NCBI RefSeq assembly: GCF_015710975.1
Contig: NZ_CP049783.1
Location: forward strand, 4,879,501 to 4,943,500
Direction: 5' to 3'
From: Paenibacillus polymyxa
GTDB taxonomy: Bacteria; Bacillota; Bacilli; Paenibacillales; Paenibacillaceae
DNA: 64,000 nucleotides
Shown in pieces: positions 8,082 to 19,254 of this stretch. A program made the translations under genes and the position numbers. Under the pieces are notes generated by a model that did no database searches, was not told the DNA's origin, and saw only the letters and a program-made list of their open reading frames with translations. Each line of letters starts with the position of its first letter. Position 1 is the stretch's first letter.

Positions 8082-9503
8082 ATGATTAAGGTATTGATAG
8101 TGGATGACGATAAATTAGTACGAAAAGGAATAAGCTCCGCGATGCCGTGGAACGAGTTCAATATGGAGGTTGTAGGAGAAGCAAGTAACGGGTTGAAAGC
8201 ACTGGATTTTCTAAAATCCCAACCGGTCGATCTGATGTTGACGGATCTCGCGATGCCGGTGATGTCAGGTATTGAACTGATGCGAGCTGCAAGGCAGCTC
8301 TATCCAGAACTTCATATTGTCGTATTAACACTGCATCAAGATTTCGATTATATCCAGGAAGCGCTAAGGCTTGGGGCCATCGACTATATAGCCAAGGTTC
8401 AGCTTGAGAAGGAGCAATTCGAACATGTGCTGGACCGAATACATACACGGATTGACGAGCTGGCGAATACAAGACCAAAGCTGCCACTGCTAAGTGAGAC
8501 CAATGTCCATTATCGCCATGTGTATGCACTTATTTCACTGGATCGCAAGTTAGGACAGAGTTGGCCGATTGAACCGACATCCGATGGAGATGAGATCCGG
8601 TGGGAGGTTGAACGGAACAGTTGGATGTGGACGGCACCCATGGACGTAGAGGAACAGCTTTTCCATAGGCTGAAGGAATACCTAGACCAAGTTCCTCAAA
8701 GCGCCTTGCTGGTTATGTCCGATGTACAAGAGCGAACGTGGTCGCAAATCCAAAACTGGATTATGAATTATACTGAAACGTCCTTATTCTATGCATACGA
8801 CCCTTATAATCCTGTCATTGCTGTTTCGATGAATGTGGAGGACTCATTTCCAATAGAACCGCAGGATGAAGACATGGATCGAATTAAGCAAAGTTGGTTT
8901 CTAACACCATGGACCCATAACGACAGTTACTACAACCTACTGATTGAACAGTTTAAATCACTAAGACTGCATAAAAGCCAGCTGATGGGATTGCTATACT
9001 CGATAGTTATGGAATGGAATCACCTTTTTGCCCAGACTAAGCTGGGTAGAATCTCAATGATCCATTCTTTTCTATCCTGGTACGAGGTAGAAGCTTGGAT
9101 CAAGCAGACGTCTGTGGGTATTCGTAAGGCAGATGAACAGACTTCATATTCACAGGAAATTGTAGACGCCGTCAAAAAATCGATCATGATCATGCAAAAT
9201 GATTTGGATCAGGCTTTTACTGCTTCAAGTTTGTCCCAGCAACTGAACATCAGCCGAAGCTATTTCAGTCAATGCTTCAAGGATCTGATGGGGAAGACCT
9301 TTAATGAATACTCCCGTTTTATACGAGTAGAGAAGTCTAAAGAGTATTTATTGAATACAAACAACACGATTTTCTGGATTGCGGAGCGAGTGGGTTATAC
9401 GGATGAAAAATATTTCAGCCGAATTTTTCGCGAATTGACAGGTCTGCTGCCAAGTGAATATCGACAGCTGGGCAGAGGGGATAAAAAGCGTACTCTTTTA
9501 TAA
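8082..9503 (+). CDS. response regulator with AraC-type DNA-binding domain (YesN type)
   Basis: The protein has 473 residues. The N-terminal receiver domain contains IVDDDKLVRKG and LTDLAMPVMSG, with phospho-acceptor Asp about 55. The middle region is poorly conserved. At the C-terminus two helix-turn-helix motifs of the AraC/XylS type are visible (SLSQQLNISRSYFSQCFKDL; IAERVGYTDEKYFSRIFREL). It should activate the ABC-transporter operon starting at 9777 when phosphorylated by the kinase encoded just upstream. This kinase/regulator/binding-protein/two-permease order is common in Paenibacillus sugar loci. Confidence 0.93.
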   Translation: MIKVLIVDDDKLVRKGISSAMPWNEFNMEVVGEASNGLKALDFLKSQPVDLMLTDLAMPVMSGIELMRAARQLYPELHIVVLTLHQDFDYIQEALRLGAIDYIAKVQLEKEQFEHVLDRIHTRIDELANTRPKLPLLSETNVHYRHVYALISLDRKLGQSWPIEPTSDGDEIRWEVERNSWMWTAPMDVEEQLFHRLKEYLDQVPQSALLVMSDVQERTWSQIQNWIMNYTETSLFYAYDPYNPVIAVSMNVEDSFPIEPQDEDMDRIKQSWFLTPWTHNDSYYNLLIEQFKSLRLHKSQLMGLLYSIVMEWNHLFAQTKLGRISMIHSFLSWYEVEAWIKQTSVGIRKADEQTSYSQEIVDAVKKSIMIMQNDLDQAFTASSLSQQLNISRSYFSQCFKDLMGKTFNEYSRFIRVEKSKEYLLNTNNTIFWIAERVGYTDEKYFSRIFRELTGLLPSEYRQLGRGDKKRTLL

Positions 9504-9516
9504 TTCCATTAATCAA

Positions 9517-9556
9517 GCCGACAGTTTTCTGTTTTAGGAGCTGCCGGTTTTTTGTT
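9517..9556 (+). terminator. rho-independent terminator after response regulator
   Basis: An imperfect stem (GCCGACAG with CTGCCGGT) is followed by TTTTTTG directly after the regulator gene. Confidence 0.65.
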
Positions 9557-9721
9557 CTTTACTTTGATTAGTAAGTATGGATAGACAGATGTATGTCGTG
9601 AGGTAGGATAAATGATTACATGCTAAATATGGCTTTTTGGCTCACAATGAAACCGCATACATTTTTCTATCCAAACAGACGTTAAATCCCTATCTCGATT
9701 TGTCTTCATCGAGTTTTATAA

Positions 9722-9735
9722 TGAAAGCGTAAACA
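9722..9735 (+). promoter_or_regulatory. cre-like catabolite-repression site
   Basis: TGAAAGCGTAAACA fits the CcpA cre consensus TGWAANCGNTNWCA with one mismatch. It overlaps a TATAAT-like -10 (9717-9722) upstream of the solute-binding protein gene, a position where CcpA would repress. No good -35 box is visible, which fits activation by the AraC-type regulator. Confidence 0.55.
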
Positions 9736-9776
9736 ACAATGATAGAGAAATATTCAGAACGAAGGGGAATCGAAAT

Positions 9777-11516
9777 GTGATGAGAACTAAATGGTCCATA
9801 AAAAGCAAACTGTTAACGAGACGTCTGGCCGTACTGTCGATATCTGCCCTGATGATTTCAACCCTTGCAGCCTGTGGGGGGTCATCCAACCCTCCCACTG
9901 CGAAGGAAGCGGGGAAATATGAGGTAACACCGGGAGACCCATTCAGTGCCTATAAAGACGAAATAACCGTCACGATGGGGCGTGTGACTACAGCCAACCC
10001 AAAACTGCCGGCTGGAGATTCGTATGAGAACAATGCGTATACTCGACTGGTCAAAAAAGCGTTTAACGCTCAGATTAAAGACCAATTTGAAGCCAACGGA
10101 GAAGATTACAGCCGTCAGGTTTCTCTCGCCATCGCCTCTGGAGAACTGCCTGACATGATGCGTGTCGATTCCAAGGATGAACTCAAAGAACTGGTTGATA
10201 ATGATCTGATTGAAGATATGACGGAAATTTACAAACAGTATGCCACGGATAATATCAAGAATATTTACGACTCTTATGAAGGCCGTGCATTAGACAATGC
10301 GACGATAGATGGACGTTTAATGGGGCTTCCGGCTACTTCCCTAGATTCCGCACCAACCATGGTCTGGGTTCGTCAGGATTGGCTGGATCTACTGGGAATC
10401 CAACTTGACGCAGACGGAGATGGTGCCATCAAGCTGGACGATGTGGAGAAAACGGCCGAGGAATTCTTGAAAAGAGATCCGGGTCAAACCGGGAAACCGG
10501 TAGGTATTCCCTTTGTGAACACCCTGAATACAACTGACTATAATGGTTCTGCCTATACCATGCTCGGAGTTGCCTCAACAAAGGGTTCATTCCCTCAGTA
10601 CTGGATGAAGGGTGAAGACGGCAGCATTGTTTATGGCTCGACAACAAAGGAAACCAAGCAGATGCTAGGCGTCATGGCAGATTGGTTCAAGAGAGGCATC
10701 ATCGATCCGCAATTTGGAACACGCACATTTGATGACATCACGGCACTGTACACCAACGGCCAATGCGGCATTGCTTTTGGACCATGGCATATTCCCGACT
10801 GGGGTCTGGGCAACGTGAAGCAGAAGGATAAGAATGCGAAATTCACGGCTTACACTTTGGAGGATGCAGATGGAAAGGTAAACGTGGCACACGCCAATCC
10901 AGCTAATCAGTTTATCGTTGTAAGAAAAGGATACGAACACCCGGAACTCGCTGTTAAAATAGTAAACCTTTTCTACGATAAACTAGCAAATGATAAAAAT
11001 GTGGGAACATCTATGCCAGAAGCTGCCAAGTATCAAGAGAACGGCGTAGACGGTTCTACCAGACCGTTTAATATTGAAGTCAACTCGGCGACCTCGTTAC
11101 TGGATGACTACTCTGACATCGTTCGCGGGATTAAAGGAGAGATTAGTCTGGATCAGGTCCGGACAACAGAATCAAAAAACAATATTAAGAGTATCCAAAC
11201 TTACCTGAGTGATATGGATACGGATAACGTAACAGCCTGGTCGAAATATCACTCGCGTATCAACGGAGTGGGGCTTATTGACAAACTGACAAGGGAAAAC
11301 AAATTCGTTTGGATGACACCTGCTTACTCTGGAACTACACCAAGCATGAAACAGACCTGGGCTAATCTGACCAAGATGGAGCAGGAATCTTTCATCAAAA
11401 TTGTGACTGGTGCTGAACCTCTGAATTACTTCGATACATTCGTTAGCAATTGGAAGAAGCAAGGCGGTGATCAGGTAATTCAGGAAATTAAAGACGAGGT
11501 TGCATCCAAAAAATAA
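9777..11516 (+). CDS. extracellular solute-binding lipoprotein of a sugar ABC transporter
   Basis: The precursor has 579 residues. A basic N-terminus and hydrophobic stretch end in the lipobox LAAC, so Cys about 33 is lipidated and the protein is anchored outside the membrane. The mature part resembles LplA-type (family 1) binding proteins, with motifs such as SGELPDMMRVD, LVDNDLIEDM and FGPWHIPDW. A GTG at 9777 lies 9 bases after GAAGGGG; an ATG one codon later (9780) is equally possible. It delivers an oligosaccharide to the permeases encoded downstream. A hairpin lies between it and the first permease gene. Confidence 0.92.
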   Translation: MMRTKWSIKSKLLTRRLAVLSISALMISTLAACGGSSNPPTAKEAGKYEVTPGDPFSAYKDEITVTMGRVTTANPKLPAGDSYENNAYTRLVKKAFNAQIKDQFEANGEDYSRQVSLAIASGELPDMMRVDSKDELKELVDNDLIEDMTEIYKQYATDNIKNIYDSYEGRALDNATIDGRLMGLPATSLDSAPTMVWVRQDWLDLLGIQLDADGDGAIKLDDVEKTAEEFLKRDPGQTGKPVGIPFVNTLNTTDYNGSAYTMLGVASTKGSFPQYWMKGEDGSIVYGSTTKETKQMLGVMADWFKRGIIDPQFGTRTFDDITALYTNGQCGIAFGPWHIPDWGLGNVKQKDKNAKFTAYTLEDADGKVNVAHANPANQFIVVRKGYEHPELAVKIVNLFYDKLANDKNVGTSMPEAAKYQENGVDGSTRPFNIEVNSATSLLDDYSDIVRGIKGEISLDQVRTTESKNNIKSIQTYLSDMDTDNVTAWSKYHSRINGVGLIDKLTRENKFVWMTPAYSGTTPSMKQTWANLTKMEQESFIKIVTGAEPLNYFDTFVSNWKKQGGDQVIQEIKDEVASKK

Positions 11517-11535
11517 ACAATCTTGAACTGTTTAT

Positions 11536-11562
11536 AGGGCTGCGATACGCAGCCCTGCTTTT
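11536..11562 (+). terminator. stem-loop between binding-protein and permease genes
   Basis: A perfect 9-bp GC-rich stem (AGGGCTGCG with CGCAGCCCT) is followed by a weak T run. Such hairpins commonly protect or partly terminate the message, giving more binding protein than permease. Confidence 0.65.
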
Positions 11563-11579
11563 AGGAAAGGGGTCCATCC

Positions 11580-12494
11580 ATGAAACAGGGAAATGATAAA
11601 GCAAAGAGCCCGTTCGGTACGGGTGCCATATATCATCTGATGATGCTTCCGGGTATTTTATTTTTGCTGGTATTCAGCTATGTTCCGATGGTCGGTGTCA
11701 TTACGGCGTTTCAGGATTATATACCAGCCAAAGGAATGTTAGGCTCCAAATTTGTAGGGCTGAAGCACTTTATTTATATGTTTAAGCTGCCGGACATCGC
11801 ACAGGTTTTTAGTAATACGTTGGTGATTGCCATTGCCAAGATTCTATTGGGAACAATCATGGCTATCATTTTTTCCATTTTGTTAAATGAGATCCGCATC
11901 AAATTCGTTAAAAAATCCGTACAGACCATTGTTTATCTGCCACACTTTCTATCCTGGGTAGTTCTAGCGTCCGTGGTTGTTAACATGTTCAGTTTGGATG
12001 GAATTATGAATCAAATTTTGGCTTTTTTCGGTCTGCAGAATATTAATTTTCTCGGCAGCAACACCTGGTTCCAGCCGCTGATTATTGGGACAGACGTGTG
12101 GAAGGAGTTCGGCTACAGTTCCATCGTCTATTTGGCTGCAATTACTTCGATTGATCCGGGCCTGTATGAAGCGGCAGGAATGGATGGAGCCAGCTGGTGG
12201 AGAAAAGTATGGCATATTACGTTGCCAGGCATGCTGCCTATTATCCTGCTCATGGGAGTGATGAGTCTGACCAATATTTTGAGTGCCGGCTTCGATCAAA
12301 TTTATAATCTGTATAACCCCGTTGTCTATGAGTCGGGAGATATTCTGGATACTTATGTATATCGGATTGGACTTGTCGGGCGACAGTATAGCTTTGGTAC
12401 GGCTGTTGGTCTGTTCAAGTCAGTGATCGGTATTGTTTTGCTATTGTCCGCCAACCAATTGGCCAAAAAATACACTGACCGAAAAATATTTTAA
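11580..12494 (+). CDS. sugar ABC transporter permease (LplB/YtcP type)
   Basis: The protein has 304 residues and about six transmembrane segments. The cytoplasmic EAA loop for contact with the ATPase is visible as YEAAGMDGASWWRKVWHITLP. It pairs with the second permease downstream to form the channel. AAAGGGG precedes the ATG. No ATPase gene is present, so a shared MsmX-type ATPase elsewhere is expected, as is usual for this family. Confidence 0.92.
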   Translation: MKQGNDKAKSPFGTGAIYHLMMLPGILFLLVFSYVPMVGVITAFQDYIPAKGMLGSKFVGLKHFIYMFKLPDIAQVFSNTLVIAIAKILLGTIMAIIFSILLNEIRIKFVKKSVQTIVYLPHFLSWVVLASVVVNMFSLDGIMNQILAFFGLQNINFLGSNTWFQPLIIGTDVWKEFGYSSIVYLAAITSIDPGLYEAAGMDGASWWRKVWHITLPGMLPIILLMGVMSLTNILSAGFDQIYNLYNPVVYESGDILDTYVYRIGLVGRQYSFGTAVGLFKSVIGIVLLLSANQLAKKYTDRKIF

Positions 12495-12507
12495 GGAGGT
12501 CAAGCCT

Positions 12508-13401
12508 GTGTCCTATTTTGTAAACCAAAAAGGTCGAATTGGCGGGTTAATCATCTATGCCATCGTCATTTTGCTGGCATTGATTTGCCTTCTTCCATTA
12601 TGGAATATCGTTGCGATTTCATTTAGCAGCAGTGAGGCCGTGTCAGCTAATGCTGTAGGTCTCGTACCGGTCAATTTTACAACCGCAGCGTATACGAAAA
12701 TTATCGATGATGCTCAGTTCTGGCGTTCCTTTGGCATATCTGTTCTACGTGTTGTGCTCACACTTCTTCTCAACATGATTCTTATTGTTCTAATGGCATA
12801 CCCGCTCTCCAAGTCGAAAAGAGAATTCAGGGGCAGAAACATTTATATGAACGTCATGATTTTTGCCATGCTGTTCAGCGGTGGGATGATTCCAAGTTAT
12901 CTATTGATCAAAAACCTCAATATGCTCAATACAATTTGGTCGCTTGTTCTACCAGGAGCTGTCCCTATATTCAGTGTCATCCTTGTCATGAACTTCTTCT
13001 CTGCTGTACCTAAGGCCCTAGAAGAAGCAGCATTCATCGATGGGGCGAGTCCGCTGCAGGTCCTGTTCAAAGTGTATGTTCCCGTGTCCATCCCTGCGCT
13101 GGCGACGGTAGCACTATTCAGTATCGTGGGAACGTGGAATGATTTCTTCAGCGGTTTGATCTATATGACTCAAGTCAGCAATTATCCACTAATGACTTAT
13201 ATTCAGTCCCTTAACGTGAATATTGCGGAACTTCTTCAATCCGGGACCAACTCAGCACAACTCAGCAACTTGACTGAAATTTCAAACAAAAATCTAAATG
13301 CGGCCAAAATCGTAGTCGCTGTCATCCCGCTGCTGCTGATTTATCCGCTGCTTCAAAAATATTTTGTGACTGGAATTGTTGTAGGATCGGTAAAAGAGTA
13401 A
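12508..13401 (+). CDS. sugar ABC transporter permease (LplC/YtcP type)
   Basis: The protein has 297 residues with about six transmembrane segments and an EAA loop (LEEAAFIDGASPLQVLFKVY). The start is a GTG at 12508 with a perfect AGGAGG site; the frame runs further upstream, but that extension overlaps the previous gene and is not membrane-like. It is the partner permease of the gene ending at 12494. FVTGIVVGSVKE at the C-terminus is typical of this subfamily. Confidence 0.92.
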   Translation: MSYFVNQKGRIGGLIIYAIVILLALICLLPLWNIVAISFSSSEAVSANAVGLVPVNFTTAAYTKIIDDAQFWRSFGISVLRVVLTLLLNMILIVLMAYPLSKSKREFRGRNIYMNVMIFAMLFSGGMIPSYLLIKNLNMLNTIWSLVLPGAVPIFSVILVMNFFSAVPKALEEAAFIDGASPLQVLFKVYVPVSIPALATVALFSIVGTWNDFFSGLIYMTQVSNYPLMTYIQSLNVNIAELLQSGTNSAQLSNLTEISNKNLNAAKIVVAVIPLLLIYPLLQKYFVTGIVVGSVKE

Positions 13402-13465
13402 TTGTATGATGTGACTTGATTAAGATAAAAACACTATTCGTCTATTGGAAAGGTTGTAATGAACA

Positions 13466-15103
13466 ATGGAAAATAAAAATTGGTGGAAAGAAATTGTTGT
13501 ATACCAGATATATCCACGGAGCTTTCAAGATAGTAATGGTGATGGAATCGGCGATTTGAAAGGAATTGTTTCCCGTCTGGACTATTTGCAGCAACTCGGT
13601 GTCGGTGCAATTTGGCTATCACCAGTTTGTAAATCCCCTCAGGATGATTATGGTTATGATATTTCGGACTATCGGGATATTGATCCGATGTTCGGGTCTT
13701 TGGATGATATGGAGATGTTAATTCATGAAGCTGGGAAACGTGACATTCGGATCATAATGGATTTGGTATTGAACCATACTTCCGATGAGCATCCCTGGTT
13801 TCAAGAAGCAAAAAAAAGTAAAGAAAATCCGTACCATGACTATTATGTCTGGAGAGATGGCGTTGAAGGAATGCCACCAAACGACTTGGGTTCCACCTTT
13901 GGTGGTTCAGCTTGGGAATGGGTACCCGAGATAGGACAATATTATTTACATCTTTTTTCTGTAAAACAGCCGGATCTCAACTGGGAAAACCCAAAAGTCC
14001 GACAAGAGATTTATGAAATGATCAATTGGTGGATAAGCAAGGGTGTAGGCGGTTTTCGGCTTGACGTAATTGACTTAATCGGAAAAGAACCAGATTTGAA
14101 AATTACCAGCAACGGGCCAAATCTGCATAAGTATATCAGGGAACTCAGCAAGGAGACGTTTCAAAAAGCTGGAGACCTGCTGACGGTTGGAGAAACATGG
14201 GGCGCTACGCCAGAGATCGCCAAAGTGTATAGCAACCCGGACGGCAGTGAGTTTTCAATGGTATTTCAATTTGAACATATTAGTTTGGATGAACAAGAGG
14301 GAAAAGGGAAGTGGGATCTTAAGCCTCTAGATTTTCTAGAATTAAAAAAAGTGTTGTCCAAATGGCAGACAGAGCTGAAGGGGGATGCCTGGAACAGTTT
14401 GTTTTGGAATAATCACGACTTACCCCGAATCGTTTCTCGTTGGGGAAATGACGGAGAATACAGGATAGAATCGGCTAAAATGTTGGCAACCCTTCTTCAT
14501 GGCATGCGAGGCACACCATACATTTATCAGGGGGAAGAATTAGGAATGACGAATGTTCAATATCCAATTGAAGACTATCGGGATATTGAGTTACTAAATT
14601 TCTATAAAGATAGAATTGAGAAAGGATACCCCGAAGACAAAGTTATGGAGTCAATCTTTGCAAAGGGTCGTGATAACGCTCGAACACCAATGCAGTGGGA
14701 CGCTTCAGACAACGCTGGTTTTACATTAGGGAATCCTTGGATTAAAGTAAACCCGAATTATAAGGATATCCATGCACAAGAAAGTTTAAATAACCCTGAG
14801 TCCATATTCCATTATTATCAGAAACTAATCCGATTAAGGAAAGATCATGAAGTGATTATATATGGGGATTATGAGCTGATGTATCCCGAGAATAAAGATT
14901 TGTTCGCGTACACTCGAACGCTGAAAGGGGCTAAACTACTTGTAGTATGTAATTTTCAAAAATACACAACCGATCTCCCACTTCAGAAAGAGCTGGCAGA
15001 GACTAAACAGCTGCTAATATCCAATTATCCAAATAACATGTCTGATGTAGAAATGCGCCCTTATGAAGCGAGAATGTACCTTATCGATACACTCAATAAA
15101 TGA
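13466..15103 (+). CDS. GH13 alpha-glucosidase (oligo-1,6-glucosidase type)
   Basis: This cytoplasmic enzyme has 545 residues. The four GH13 regions are present: DLVLNHTSDEH, GGFRLDVID (nucleophile Asp about 200), TVGETWG (acid/base Glu about 243) and WNNHDLPR (transition-state Asp about 318). The opening WWKEIVVYQIYPRSF is characteristic of oligo-1,6-glucosidase/MalL-like enzymes. It should release glucose from isomalto- or malto-oligosaccharides brought in by the transporter encoded just upstream. There is no signal peptide. AAAGG precedes the start. The stop overlaps a fragment of another gene. Confidence 0.93.
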   Translation: MENKNWWKEIVVYQIYPRSFQDSNGDGIGDLKGIVSRLDYLQQLGVGAIWLSPVCKSPQDDYGYDISDYRDIDPMFGSLDDMEMLIHEAGKRDIRIIMDLVLNHTSDEHPWFQEAKKSKENPYHDYYVWRDGVEGMPPNDLGSTFGGSAWEWVPEIGQYYLHLFSVKQPDLNWENPKVRQEIYEMINWWISKGVGGFRLDVIDLIGKEPDLKITSNGPNLHKYIRELSKETFQKAGDLLTVGETWGATPEIAKVYSNPDGSEFSMVFQFEHISLDEQEGKGKWDLKPLDFLELKKVLSKWQTELKGDAWNSLFWNNHDLPRIVSRWGNDGEYRIESAKMLATLLHGMRGTPYIYQGEELGMTNVQYPIEDYRDIELLNFYKDRIEKGYPEDKVMESIFAKGRDNARTPMQWDASDNAGFTLGNPWIKVNPNYKDIHAQESLNNPESIFHYYQKLIRLRKDHEVIIYGDYELMYPENKDLFAYTRTLKGAKLLVVCNFQKYTTDLPLQKELAETKQLLISNYPNNMSDVEMRPYEARMYLIDTLNK

Positions 15104-15264
15104 AAATGAATATCCCACAAAAGTATATTGTCGGACATTCCATCGGTGGGCAAGTGGTGACTGAGTTTGCGTTATCATATCCATTTATGTTTAAGTGGCT
15201 AGTGGTGATTGCCCTTTCATTAACGGGATTTGCATATTCGCAAGAATTCACCCATTATAACTAG
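15100..15264 (+). pseudogene. alpha/beta hydrolase fragment
   Basis: An open frame of 54 codons overlaps the alpha-glucosidase stop (ATGA). It encodes IVGHSIGGQVVTEFALSYP, the nucleophile-elbow segment of an alpha/beta hydrolase. The N-terminal oxyanion part and the C-terminal Asp/His part are absent, so it is an internal fragment of a lost gene. Family recognition rests on this one motif. Confidence 0.6.
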
Positions 15265-15408
15265 CTAATAGCATCTGACGTTTTTGTCACAGGTAAGAAC
15301 CATACGTGAATAGATTGGGTATCCCTTGAATCAAAAAAGAGCAACTCCGAAGAAACATCTTGGTGCTTGGAAGCGGCGGGTGAGTGGAAATCGGTTGTTT
15401 ACAGATAT

Positions 15409-15466
15409 GGAACAGCGACAGTCTAGGACTTTATTTTCTCGTCCTTGATTGTCGCTGTTTCAATTT
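15409..15466 (+). terminator. long imperfect hairpin, candidate terminator
   Basis: Two arms of about 21 nt pair with few mismatches (ggaacagcgacag... with ...tgtcgctgtttc). A moderate T-rich tail follows. Confidence 0.5.
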
Positions 15467-15708
15467 CTAGGCTCAGTCTAATAAGGAATTTATTTAACAG
15501 ATATAGAGAATGAGATGGTGCAACAGACAAGCGGATTGACACAAGAGATTGAGAACGAACTTATAACTTCCATGTCAATAAAGGAAATGAAACAGTTCCC
15601 AAGAAGGAAGCATCATCACTAACAAGCCAATAATAGATCTAAGAGGCAGCGGGACGATAAATCATCAAGAATGACTAACTAAACTAACATGATGGTTCAA
15701 CTGAACAC

Positions 15709-15750
15709 AAAAGAGATAACCCTAATAAATTCAAGGATCATCTCTTTTTA
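15709..15750 (+). terminator. candidate terminator
   Basis: A 9-bp perfect stem AAAAGAGAT / ATCTCTTTT with a 22-nt loop and trailing Ts. Confidence 0.45.
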
Positions 15751-15913
15751 TATAAAACAATTGAACACGAATAAACGCTATGATATAATCGATAACGCTA
15801 CTGACAAATCATATAAATGCCAATAATTTTATTATCCATATTTTCATAATACATCTAGAACTTTGATTTGTCAATGCTTTTTTTGCCCCCAAAAAATAGA
15901 AAAGGATGGTGGA

Positions 15914-15952
15914 ATGTGCGATCAGGCTGCGTACATCCTCAAGCGGTTTTGA
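15914..15952 (+). CDS. possible 12-residue leader peptide before rph
   Basis: ATG at 15914 opens a 12-codon frame (MCDQAAYILKRF) with AAGGA seven bases upstream. Its second half lies in a stem-loop: GCGTAC (15929-15934) pairs with GTACGC (15959-15964), and inside it CTCAA (15938) pairs with TTGAG (15949). An overlapping 27-codon frame starts at 15906 and ends at 15989. Translated leaders with hairpins control some antibiotic-resistance genes; the phosphotransferase gene follows 93 bases later. The function is inference. Confidence 0.35.
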   Translation: MCDQAAYILKRF

Positions 15953-15964
15953 GAAGAAGTACGC
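15929..15964 (+). promoter_or_regulatory. nested stem-loop in the rph leader
   Basis: An outer 6-bp stem and an inner 5-bp stem, both perfect, overlap the small leader frame. A T run (16009-16016) follows further down, before the gene start. Confidence 0.4.
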
Positions 15965-16045
15965 GGCGACTTACTTCAGTGGTGACTAGACATAATCATG
16001 ATTGTTCGCTTTTTTCTCTATATTAATGGTTAGGAGAGATGTTGA

Positions 16046-18664
<2,619 letters not shown>

Positions 18665-18687
18665 TGGATAATTAAGGGGGGGTAATT

Positions 18688-18819
18688 ATGGGCAGTGGCG
18701 GTCATTTAAGCTTGCCGCTGCATTTAATTCAAACACATACAGGCCTAGCATTCGTTTCACCTAACCCACAGGGCAATACCATGATTCCGCTAACTAGCGG
18801 TAGTATCATCCAAAAGTGA
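18688..18819 (+). CDS. small hypothetical protein (43 residues)
   Basis: ATG at 18688 follows an unusually strong ribosome site (AAGGGGGGG, 5 bases away) and opens a 43-codon frame beginning MGSGGHLSLPLHLIQTHTG. It starts 23 bases after the rph stop. I recognise no family. The site strength is the only argument for translation. Confidence 0.4.
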   Translation: MGSGGHLSLPLHLIQTHTGLAFVSPNPQGNTMIPLTSGSIIQK

Positions 18820-19254
18820 TTTCCTGCATGAATTAGTGTTCAATTCTCCTGTATGATAAACTTGCAAGAAGTTATTAATAACTGCAAAGTGACCGACACT
18901 CAAGTCATGTGGAGTGCGGAGCTCGGATGGACTTTATCGGAAAAGGCTGAAAACCAAAACTTGTGATGGTTTTCTTGCTCCTTTTCACACTGTCTTTTGA
19001 TTAGACACACTCCCGGACATTACGTCAAAAGCTATGTGCAGGCCTTCAAGCTGGAATATGTACATAGCTCGAACGCTATTGAAGAGCATACCAGTTTGTT
19101 AAAGCCAGCATTGCCCAGGTCGTTGCTCAAGCTCTTTTTCCAGCTTATCCGGGACTGGAGAGACGCTTTGAGCGCGACTTTTTTCAAAGCGAGAAGTCCA
19201 TGCGGCTTTTGTTTTATAAATTCAGTCCATTTAAAGCGGCTGGGAGGTATAAAT
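18820..19254. other. intergenic stretch before the two-component genes
   Basis: No supported gene. It contains a GAAAACCA/TGGTTTTC stem (18949-18974) with a T-rich tail that could end the rph transcript, and a dyad (TTGCA...GTTATTAATAAC...TGCAA, about 18862-18888). An open frame runs in phase into the next gene but has no ribosome site of its own. Confidence 0.4.

Larger units (their letters stand above)
15265..15905. other. intergenic stretch with two hairpins, no gene
   Basis: No convincing coding frame. A long imperfect hairpin (15409-15429 with 15441-15461) and a shorter AAAAGAGAT/ATCTCTTTT stem (15709-15748) are both followed by T-rich sequence. They may be terminators left from lost genes. 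Confidence 0.45.

Noticed and set aside
12433..12507. Upstream start of the second permease
   Set aside because: Overlaps the first permease in another frame; the GTG at 12508 has a perfect AGGAGG.
15780..16045. Actinobacterial rifamycin-associated element upstream of rph
   Set aside because: No match to that GC-rich palindrome; the local stem-loop differs in sequence and form.
18997..19254. Longer start for the OmpR-type regulator (86 extra codons)
   Set aside because: No homology and no ribosome site; GGGAGGT precedes the internal ATG at 19255, where the receiver domain begins.
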